This document shows, in pieces, positions 46,901 through 55,567 of a DNA stretch of 64,000 bases; the first letter of the stretch is position 1, and each line of letters starts with the position of its first letter. This DNA is from Alopecurus myosuroides. Taxonomy: Eukaryota; Streptophyta; Magnoliopsida; Poales; Poaceae. The notes beneath the pieces were generated by a model that ran no database searches, was not told the origin of the DNA, and was given only the letters and a program-made list of their open reading frames with translations. The stretch lies in NCBI GenBank assembly GCA_028641055.1, contig CM054057.1, positions 581,299,940 to 581,363,939 on the forward strand, in the 5' to 3' direction. A program made the position numbers and the translations under genes.

Positions 46901-48703
46901 ATATTTGGATAGAACATTTAATTTGGGATAGAAAACATATTTAAAAAGTTAAAATTGGAGTTGGGATGAATTTCTTATGCAATTTACAAAATTGGGTGCA
47001 ATTCTGCCATTTTTAGGGAACCAGGGGCTTAGAAATAATTTTGCAGGGGCTAGAAATAAGTTAGAAGGGCCTATGTGTGATTACTGAGAATGTGCTGTAT
47101 CAAATCATTGCAAAAATAAAAGTTTTTGGTTTATGTGGGAGGGGGGATTCGATCCCCCCACCTCCTGGCTGCGCCAAAGGGGCCTAACCAGTGGGCTGAA
47201 GCTCTGTTTGTGAACATAGAGGGGAACCGGGGGGTATGAGGTTCAGAGATCGGGCTTAACTGAATTTTGCCTGCACGGTTACTGAACCCGAGCGGAAGGG
47301 AAACAGGGAGGGATCGCCGGCAGCGATCTCGGTGGCGCCGGGGAGCTGCGGCCGTGGGGTGCCTGGTGCGAGAGGAGGAGAGGGAGAGGGAAACCGAGGC
47401 GGTCGAGGAGAGGCCTCACCTGGGCGGTTGGAGGCGAGGCGGAGCAGGGGCAGGTCGGGTGCAGAGCAGGTCGAGCAGCAGCAGGGGCGACCGGCGGAAA
47501 AGGAGGCGACGGCGGCGGCGGCCTGGGCCGTATCCGGCGGTGAGGCCTACAGCAATTTTGGAGCGGGAGGGGAGCCGGTTCCATTCCCGGGGACGGCAAG
47601 TCCTCGAGGTGACCGTGGTGTTGCCGCTATGAGGAGGCAGTGAGGTGGTCCAATGCTTGGGTTTCAGAATAGAAGGGAATCGGGGGGGAGAAGAGAGGAG
47701 AAACGGCGGCGCTAGGGCTAGAGGAGAGGGTCTAGGGCTAGCAAGCAGAGGGGGGTACTTAGGAGAGAGGAGCCATGGTACGGCTGCAAATCGAGGAGGG
47801 GAAGGAGGATCGTGTGGTGGTGACTGTGATCGTACTGTGATGACGACTGAGGAAGACGACAACAAAAAGAGGGGGGCTAGAGATGGGCTTGGGGGAGAAT
47901 AAGGATGGGGTGGGCTGCCTCCTTGCTTTGCTTTTCTTTCTATTTTTTTGTTCTCTGTTTTGTAGCAAAACGAAATGGAAGGAATAGATGCTTTGGTTTG
48001 CCAACAATTCCAGAAAAATTTGGGTAGCCTACTTAGGTCAAACAACCCAAAGCCAAGTTTGGAAAATAAAACATTGGTATTTTGGTACTGTTTGGATAGG
48101 TTTCCAAATTTGAGTTTAGTTGGATATTGATTGAAATATTTAAGACAAAAAAATTAGGGTGATCATATTCTAAATGGAAACAAATGAGCACCTTTGTTGG
48201 GTATTTTTTATTCAAATTGGTGTGCTGTTGAATGTTTGTGATAGGAAATTGAATAATCTTAATTAATGAATTAATATTGAAAACAAGGATTTTAATAGGG
48301 TGAACCCTATTGATTAAATAGAACAAATGAGTTGATTTGTTTGGTAATTTTTATCATTTGAAATTGGGTGCTGTTGATGTGTTTGATTTGAATTTGAAAC
48401 CAAGTTGGAAAATAATTAATTGGAATAGAAGCACCAGTGTATTAGTTGATCACTATGGAATAATATGAAAACAAATTGGTTGTTTTTATTTGAGATTTCT
48501 ATTTCAAAAGTTGTAACAGAGCAAGTATGAAAACAAGCATTTGGAATTGTTTGAGTCTCATTATGAAAATCAAAGAATAACAGATGCAAAACAAATAGTA
48601 AACAAATGCAAACAAGAGAGTAAAATGATGACATGATGCAATACTTGAATTAAACAAGAAACAAAACATTCTAGGGGGTAGTTTTCATACTTGGGATGTT
48701 ACA
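43992..48703 (-). repeat. 5' LTR of the LARD-like element
   Basis: Same structure as the left LTR: palindrome at 45990-46014, 159-bp repeats at about 46250-46960, GC-rich block at 47250-47750. Several small deletions in 47830-48300 distinguish it. On the element strand CATAAGTACC (left copy, near 42090) / CTAAGTACC (right copy) sits where a TATA box would be expected. Confidence 0.93.
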
Positions 48704-49352
48704 CAGTCCGAAAATAGTAATTCAGTGCTTGATTTATCAGTATACAGGAAATAGACCGGGGTCCACAATTCACTAGTGGTGTCTCTCCAAAACAGATAGA
48801 TAGCATGTTGGGTAAACAAATCACAGCTAGGCAATTGACAGATATAAAGGCTACACCGTAGTGCATATGCTTGAGATGATGATTACTATGTGATTCATGC
48901 GGGCATTACAACAAGATACATAGACAGTTATCTAACTGCATCTATGACTAATAATCCACCCTCAAAATGTCATCCAAGCAAACCTTGGTTATTAAGTTGC
49001 AAGCAACATATAATCGTATTAAGCAAAGTGTGTAATGTAAATAATGTAAACATCGTTGTTTTGTCCCTAATGGCAACAACAGATCCCCCACCTGTTACGT
49101 TTCTGTCACTCGAGTGTGAGTAAAAGGGAGGCATGAACCCACTATCAAGCATAAATACTCCCTCTTGGAGTTACAAGCATCTACTTGGCCAGAGCATCTA
49201 CTAGCAACGGAGAGCATGCAAGATCGTAAATAACATACACATGAATAAAACATGATAGATTGATAATCAGTGCACATAGAATTCAATATTCATCGGATCC
49301 CAGCAAACACAACATGTAGCATTACCATAATATTATATTGATCATGTAGGGA
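48704..49352. mobile_element. LTR-retrotransposon noncoding fragment, right part
   Basis: Continuation of 38010-38326. Contains GGAGGCATGAACCCACTATC, AAATACTCCCTCTTGGAGTT and TTCATCGGATCCCAGCAAAC, blocks I recall as common in Triticeae retrotransposons. It is interrupted again at 49353 by the Tat element, with AGGGA as the presumed target duplication. Confidence 0.5.
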
Positions 49353-50187
49353 TGTCGGGGGGCTACCCCCGAGTAGGGGTAAGGTAGGTGCTAAAACAGA
49401 GATCAAGGTATTGTTTGCCGGGTAGGCGGTTACCCGGGTATCTGGTATCCGGTAGACGCTACTCGGTGATAAGTATTGAAGGCCAAGGAGAAGATACAAG
49501 TGAACTTCAGAATCAGCCGAGTAGAGCTCGGGTGGTCTGAGTAGATGAGCAGCAATCCTATTTGGACGAGAAGTCAATGGAGCCATTCTGACGAAATCCC
49601 GCGTATCCCGCAGCCATATAGGCGTGCGGTTCAACTTACTAGGAACATAATTATCTGCGCCAAGGCGTGGGTACAGTGAGGGTGGGCGCCTGTCATGTCC
49701 TGTCACTAATAGGGGGGACAGGACGTGTCAGGGGCCTACTCTGTGAGACTGACAGGGTGGACAAGGCCTGTCAGCCGGACGGCGCGGCGACTTCTCGCCA
49801 CGGCGTCAGCAGGAACACGGAGGCGTGCGCCGTTGTCGCAGTAGAGTTGTCACTTCGTGTACCTTTAATCATTGTTTACTCGACTGGCCACCAGTATATA
49901 AGGTGGCCATCCCCCTCCTGCACTAGACAGAGAGAGAACTAGAGGTTGGCTACTCGGCAGAGGGCCGGAATTGTATGGTGGCTACTCGGTACAAGCTATA
50001 AACAGAGAGGTAGGAAGGAGTAGGGGTGTTACCTCCACACGAGGGCCCTGAACCTGGGTAGATCTTGGTGTTAGCAGTGTTTCTGAGTGCGTCTACGTGA
50101 CGTGCGATCCCTCCCCGAATACCTATAGCATCCATCGGCCCCAAACTTTAGCCACCCTATGGCATCTGTCTTCTCCACACCACGACA
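49353..50187 (+). repeat. 5' LTR of the plus-strand Tat element (835 bp)
   Basis: TGTCGGGGGG...CACGACA. The TATA box lies inside an 8-bp inverted repeat (TGGCCACC/GGTGGCCA, 49885-49909). A 16-bp imperfect inverted repeat rich in TGTC lies at 49689-49732. The motif CGAGTAG recurs. Confidence 0.88.
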
Positions 50188-50189
50188 GT

Positions 50190-50206
50190 TGGCGCCCACC
50201 GTGGGG
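50190..50206 (+). other. Primer binding site, tRNA-Lys(CUU)
   Basis: TGGCGCCCACCGTGGGG, two bases after the LTR; complementary to the 3' end of plant tRNA-Lys(CUU). Confidence 0.82.
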
Positions 50207-50364
50207 CCAGCAGCGGCGCTGGCTGGGGTGCATATTCGGACGAGACCGGTTACTCCATCGGGGGAGCGCGTGGTTTGTGGCCTTGTCCACAGATTCGGCT
50301 CCTTCGACTTCGTCAGCGATAACGCCGGCGATTTCGGCGGCAGGCCCTTGCCTGCAGCGGTTCC

Positions 50365-51667
50365 GTGCTGTCTTTCGGCGCACATCTAGTGTACGTCGCC
50401 ACCACCGTTATCCCCGAGTACCCTGAGGTGGTGCTCGTTGCCGACGATCCCCCCGCTATTCTCGTTGTCCACGGGAAGCCGGTTTGCTACTCTGTGGGCA
50501 GCGTGGAGGTGATGATGACGGGCCCGGCTATCGATGCCGGGAAAGGCGCGGCTGCTGCTGCTGAAGTCATCAAGGAGACGGCTGCTGCTAGGGGCCACAA
50601 GCCCTACGAGATGCCCCGGAACATTCCGGGCTACGTGGATCCTTCTACATCGACCGTGATACCGGCTGCTTGCGCTGGTGTCGAGCATCTCGGCATGCTT
50701 ATCGCCACGGATGCTAATACGACGGTGGTGAGGGCGCAGCTCGAGCAGCAGCGACTCGCTTTGCTGCGAGAGGCCCAGGAGCCGGAGAAGGTTAGGATTG
50801 AGCTTAACTTGGATCAGAATGAGTACAATAGGGCACATTGCTTTACCCCTATTTCTAGATATCCTAGCAAGATAGGGACTATTCGGCGTAACTTAGGCGC
50901 TGAGCTAGCTAGAGATGGTAGAGCTGCTAGCAAGTCTGTCAGTCAAAACACAGCTGGTAGGCCGAAATATAGTTCCCCTGCAAAAACACTTAGAGTTGCA
51001 GAGGCTGTTGCTGCAGAGTTGCCAAATCTCACTAGCGAGGCCCGTGTGAGGCACCAGGAGCATCTCAATGAGCTCGTTCTGGAAGCTGGCAGGAAAAATG
51101 AGGCATTTCGGCAAGCCAACCCGGGGGCGGTGCGTCTCATGTTGTTCAGTCGCATGGGGCAAGATCCGTGGACCAGGCCTCATCTCCGCTTCCCCAGGGA
51201 GAGAGGGCACAGAGTGTAAACTCTAGGAGACACAAACAGATGCAGGTGTACGACCCGGCTGTCGCCAGAAAACAGCATGCTGTAGTGCGGCAGCCCGGCC
51301 AAAAACACAATGCTGCAGGTACTGGCCATCCGGCCGCAAGAGTTTACCAAGAGGGGCAAGGAGGTAATCGAGAAGGCCCATCTCGGCAGCATGTTGCTAA
51401 CCCTGTCCAACATGTTGCTCAGCTGAATGTGGTTGCTGCTGTGGCCAACCCGATTGCTCAACCCGGACCTGTGCCTCAAGATCGCTACAACGACGGGTAC
51501 TCGGCCATGGAGCATGCCGGGTACGCCGACCTAAGAGATCTCGCTACCCAGTTGGGTGGAAGGATGCTGGAACCAAGTGATGCAAGATACAAGCTGGACC
51601 GGCTCTACCGGTCTGAGGAGATAGAAGCAAAGGTCCCGCAGGACCAGATTGTTTTGGTCCCAGGATC
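50365..51667 (+). pseudogene. gag N-terminal region, frameshifted
   Basis: Two overlapping frames (50365-51219 and 51168-51752) together give an alanine-rich, charged N-terminal gag region. They include AQLEQQRLALLREAQEPEKV (coiled-coil-like), SEARVRHQEHLNELVLEAGR and a Gln/Asn/Pro-rich linker. The end (LDRLYRSEEIEAKVPQDQ) leads into the core gag ORF at 51668 after another frame change. No enzymatic domain. It would help assemble the virus-like particle. Confidence 0.6.
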
Positions 51668-52858
51668 ATGGGGGAGCCACCCGTGTCCAAGTTCAAGCTG
51701 GCTAGAGGGACCAAGACCTACGACGGAAGCACCAAGCCGGAAGACTGGTTGAATGACTATGTGACTGTTGTGTACGTTGCAGGTGGCAACAGGAGATGTG
51801 CAGTTCGGTATGTGCCCCAGATGCTGGAGGGCCCTGCCCGGATCTGGCTCAACAATTTGCCGAGAGATAGCATCAACTGTTGGCTTGACTTCTCAGAAGC
51901 CTTCATCAGCAACTTCACCAGCACCTACAAGAGGCCAAACAGGCCGCAGCAGCTCTCGGCATGCAAGCAAAGAGAAGAGGAAACTGACCGGGAGTACCTT
52001 ACTCGGTGGAGTACTCTGAGGAACACCTGTGAAGGTGTGAACGAGTCGCGGGCTATTGCGTGGTTTGCGCAGGGTTGCCGTCATGGCAGCATGTTGTGGC
52101 AGAAACTGCAGAGGGAGATGCCGAGTACCCTTGCTGAGACAATCAAGATTGCTGATATGTATGCACTCGGTGATCCTACTCAGCCTCTGCTTGATTCCTT
52201 CGAGCCCAAGAGGAAGCACCATGATGGTTCTCGGCACCATGACCGCCAAGATTTCCACAACAAGAGAAGAGAACACCGTCTGGATATCCGCTACGGGTCC
52301 AACCATGTAGCTGTTGTTACTCAGGATCAGGGTGCTGCCGGGAGCAGCCAAAGGCAAAAAACTGATGGAGCCCAATACGGGCAAAACCAGAATCAGGGCC
52401 AGAACTTCAAGAAGCAGTACAATGCTCCTCAGCAGCCCAGTACCTCCCAGGGATCCGGAGACCCTGCCAGGTTCATCTTTGAGAACATGAAGGATGGACC
52501 GTGTAGCTTCCATACTCGACATCCGAGTAGGCTAGCCAATCACACTACCCGGCAGTGCAGCTGGTGGGACAGGATCAAGAGCGAGGCTCTCGGTCAGCTG
52601 CCTCCTCCACCTCCTCTTCCACTCTCATACTCCAACGTGCAGCGTATCCGGGCAGCTGCTTCCAGGCCAGCCGAGAATCAGAGGGAGAATGTGAACCAGG
52701 TAGCTCAGGGAGCCAACCGGAACAACAACAACTACTACAATCGCAACTTCAACAACAACAACCACCACAACAACTACTACACCCGCAACAAAAATCGCAA
52801 CAACAATAATGCCAACCAGAACAACAACAATGATGGTGGTTCTGGGGACCGGAACTAG
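51668..52858 (+). CDS. gag core (Retrotrans_gag) with Asn-rich tail
   Basis: 396 codons. Residues about 20-165 are the Retrotrans_gag domain: TYDGSTKPEDWLNDY, RYVPQMLEGPARIWLNNLP, FISNFTSTYKRP, LTRWSTLRNTCEGVNESRAI and EIKIADMYALGDP-like residues. A His/Cys-poor block (CSFHTRHPSRLANHTTRQCS) sits where other gags have a CCHC knuckle. The last 60 residues are dominated by Asn with Tyr and Arg. A single TAG at 52856 separates it from the in-frame protease region. It is the structural protein of the particle. Confidence 0.85.
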   Translation: MGEPPVSKFKLARGTKTYDGSTKPEDWLNDYVTVVYVAGGNRRCAVRYVPQMLEGPARIWLNNLPRDSINCWLDFSEAFISNFTSTYKRPNRPQQLSACKQREEETDREYLTRWSTLRNTCEGVNESRAIAWFAQGCRHGSMLWQKLQREMPSTLAETIKIADMYALGDPTQPLLDSFEPKRKHHDGSRHHDRQDFHNKRREHRLDIRYGSNHVAVVTQDQGAAGSSQRQKTDGAQYGQNQNQGQNFKKQYNAPQQPSTSQGSGDPARFIFENMKDGPCSFHTRHPSRLANHTTRQCSWWDRIKSEALGQLPPPPPLPLSYSNVQRIRAAASRPAENQRENVNQVAQGANRNNNNYYNRNFNNNNHHNNYYTRNKNRNNNNANQNNNNDGGSGDRN

Positions 52859-53957
52859 TACCAGGAGCACCACGAGAGCTACATGGTGTTCACCACTGAG
52901 CCGGATGACAAGCAGTTTCAGCGCAGGCGCGCAATGGAGGTAAATGCCGTGATGCCATCTATGCCACACTACATGGAGTGGTGCGACCAGGAGATAGTCT
53001 GGTCCAGAGCTGATCATCCCAAGATTATGCCCAACCCGGGTACATATGCTCTGGTAGTGGACCCCACTTTCTTGGGGACCAAGAAGAACGTGAAGTTCAG
53101 AAAGGTGATGATCGACAACGGGAGTAGCATCAACATCATGTACCGAGATACCATTGAGAAGCTTGGCCTTGCCGAGAACATGCTGCTACCCAGTCGGACT
53201 ACATTCCATGGCATTGTGCCGGGAGTATCTTGTGCTCCAATCGGCCGCATCTGGATGGGTGTGCTTTTCGGCACCAGGGAGAACTGCCGCACCGAGTGCC
53301 TGCAGTTTGAGGTGGTTGATCTTCAGATCCCTTATCATGCTCTACTCGGCAGGCCCGCTCTGACCAAGTTCATGGCCTCTACTCATGCGGCCTACCTGAA
53401 GATGAAGATCCCTGGTCCCAATGGCATCATCACCATCTCGGGTGACTACAAGCGCTCTTTGGAGTGTGCATCTACTGGATCTCGGCTTGCCGAGTCCATG
53501 GCCATTGCTGTCGAGAAGAAGAAGATACATGAGGTTGTGGCTATGGCTCAAGCAGCTCAAGTCGGTATGCCAGGCATGCCGAGTTCTCAGTATGGGGCTA
53601 CCTTCCAGGCCTCCCAGGGGACGAAGAAAGTGCAGATTGACCCGGAGTTCCCGGAGCGTGTGGCCATCATTAGTGCCGGGTTGGAGGAGAAATAGGAAAG
53701 CGAGTTCATCCACTTCCTCCGTGAGAATCCGGATGTCTTCGCATGGTCCAATCAGGACCTGCCGGGTGTCCCGAGGGAGTTGGTTGAGCACTCGTTGCAT
53801 GTGCGCCCTGACTCCAAGCCGGTTAAGCAGGCAATGTGCCGCTTTGCGGCTGAGAGAAGGAAAGCTATTGGTGACGAGATCACAAAGCTGATGACAAGTA
53901 GATTTATCATGGAGGTACTGCATCTGGATTGGTTGTCCAATCCGGTCATGGTGGAGA
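52859..53957 (+). pseudogene. Protease and N-terminal RT, stop-interrupted
   Basis: In the same frame as gag after its TAG. The protease has the active-site sequence KVMIDNGSSINIMY (about 53103-53145), HGIVPG and the YHALLGRPALTKF block. A TAG at 53693-53695 interrupts the frame. Beyond it the RT entry follows (ENPDVFAWSNQDLPGVP, EHSLHVRPDSKPVKQ, GDEITKLMTSRFIMEV) and is cut by the inverted LTR at 53957. The catalytic RT motifs are missing from this copy within the window. Confidence 0.82.
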
Positions 53958-54824
53958 TGTCGTGGTGTGGAGAAGACAGATGCCATGGGATGGCTTGAGT
54001 TTGGGGCCGATGGACGCTGTAGGTATCCGGGGAGCGATCGCTCGGCGAGCAGCCGTGCTCAGGTATCACTGCAAACAACAAGAACTACCCAGGTTCGGGG
54101 CCCTCGTGTGGAGGTAACACCCCTACTCCTGCCTATCTCTCTGTATGTATAATTTCCGAGTAGCCACAGTACAATTTTGCCCCTCAGCCGAGTAGCCACT
54201 CTTCTGCTCTCTATCGCTCTAGTGCTGGTCCTTGTAATAAATGCGATCTGAGGCGACGTCCCTCGCGCAGGAGGGGTCAGGACACCTTATAAACTGGTGC
54301 CCAGCCGAATAAACAAAGACTAAAAGGTACAACTTGATGGGACACGCCCTCTGCGAAGCAGAGCACGCCTCCGGCTTCTCGCTGACGCCGGCGCGGGAAG
54401 TCGCCGTGTCGTCCGGCTGACAGGACTTGTCCACCCTGTCAGTCTCACAGGGTAGGCCCTAGGACCTATCCTGTCCCCTCTGTCAGTGACAGGACCTCAC
54501 AGGCGCCTACCTCACTGTAGCCACGCCGTAGTGCGGATAATCACGCGGTCCGTAAGTTGAACCGCACGCCTGTACGGCTACAGGATACGCGGGATCTTGT
54601 CAGAACGGCTCCATTGACTTCTTGCCCGAGTAGGAACGCAACCCATCTACTCGGACCACATGATCGCTATCCGGACGAATATAATCTTTCTCCTTATCTT
54701 CCCTTGGCCTTCAATACTTATGACCGAATAGAGGGGTACCCGGGTAGCCACCTACCCGGCCAACAGTACTCTGATCTTCATTTTACCACTTGCCTTACCC
54801 CTACTCGGGGGTATCCCCCCGACA
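53958..54824 (-). repeat. 3' LTR of the inverted Tat element (867 bp)
   Basis: Reverse-complement relative of 49353-50187, same termini (TGTCGGGG...CACGACA), but clearly diverged. The two LTRs are therefore not a pair from one insertion. Confidence 0.88.
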
Positions 54825-55340
54825 TTAGTCCCGAAAGCTGGTAGAGTCCAGCGAACTTGTTTGTAGGGATCTGCCAGCTTAAACCAAATTGTCTTCTCGA
54901 AAGAGTAATGCCGAGTTGCACCTCAACTCTGACCAAGGACTCCTTCTCGAATCTCTCCAACTGTGGTTACGAGAGAAACTTCCTTGTAGCCGAGTAGAAC
55001 ACTCTCTCTACTGTGCTGCCGAGTAACTTGACTTAGTGAAATTTTGAACGCAATCCCGCTGGATCAGACCAAATCCATCTTCTCGTGTCGCTGCGGGGCA
55101 CGTGCCATGCACCAGTGACCGCGACGCCTCGGTGCTGCTGCAGGCCACGCGCCAGTCTCTGCGCCTAGGGCCCACAGCCCGTTAGGTCACATCGCACGGG
55201 TAATCGAGAGCCCACGATCTGGGACGTGGGATTAACTGCGCCCGTTACGCGCGCGTTTCGCGCTGTGTGCGTTTCTAACGGGCAGTTAACCCACACCGCA
55301 CGATCAATTCCCACGATTGATCCAGTAGTAACTGCAGCGC
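54825..55340. other. 3' UTR side of the inverted Tat element
   Basis: Contains several CCGAGTA(G/A) motifs. At 55225-55300 an imperfect palindrome places GCCCGTTA and TAACGGGC (Myb-site-like) about 50-120 bp upstream of the TATA box of the antisense gene. Confidence 0.4.
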
Positions 55341-55349
55341 GCGGGGAGA

Positions 55350-55357
55350 GATAAATA
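55350..55357 (+). promoter_or_regulatory. TATA box for the antisense gene
   Basis: GATAAATA in a GC-rich setting, followed by a C/T-rich leader (CTCTCTCTTCCTCC) and an ATG at 55568. The spacing and composition fit a plant Pol II core promoter on the strand opposite to the retrotransposon's own transcript. Confidence 0.5.
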
Positions 55358-55567
55358 CCCCCGCGCCGCCTGCCCTTTCTCTCTCTTCCTCCTTTCCCAA
55401 TCTCGCACTCCCATCTCCTCTGTTGCCGCTGTCGAGCACCGCGCCACCGCGAGCACTCACTGCGCCTCCAACGTGACATCTTAGAGAAAGAATCTCGGCG
55501 CGCCGTCGACGTCATCCTCGCCCTCAACTCCGACGAGCTCTTCTTCTCCAAAATCAACCTCGCTTCC

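Larger units (their letters stand above)
38327..48703 (-). mobile_element. LARD-like retrotransposon with 4.7-kb LTRs
   Basis: LTRs of 4750 bp (38327-43076) and 4712 bp (43992-48703) bracket only 915 bp of interior. The 5-bp duplication CAGTC is perfect at 38322-38326 and 48704-48708. The tRNA-Met primer site (minus-strand TGGTATCAGAGC at 43989-43978) lies beside the right LTR and a G-rich tract (C-run at 43082-43088) beside the left, so the element is on the minus strand. The interior keeps slivers of gag, pre-RT and integrase C-terminus of a Ty3/gypsy chromovirus-like ancestor. It cannot move on its own. LTRs differ by scattered substitutions and small indels, roughly a percent by eye, so the insertion is older than the one in GDU copy A. 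Confidence 0.93.
49353..53957 (+). mobile_element. Tat-lineage Ty3/gypsy element, 5' part
   Basis: Plus-strand order: 5' LTR (49353-50187), tRNA-Lys primer site (50190-50206), gag (about 50365-52858), protease (52883-53695) and the start of RT. At 53957 the RT frame (...EVLHLDWLSNPVMVE) is cut by an LTR of the same family in reverse orientation. The rest of pol would lie beyond 64000 if this is a simple nested insertion. All frames carry stops or shifts. Confidence 0.88.

Noticed and set aside
49290..49706. Minus-strand ORF in the Tat LTR
   Set aside because: Lies within the LTR and is disrupted in the other LTR copy.
53014..53986. Minus-strand ORFs across the protease region
   Set aside because: Complement of the real plus-strand protease/RT frame; no domain of their own.
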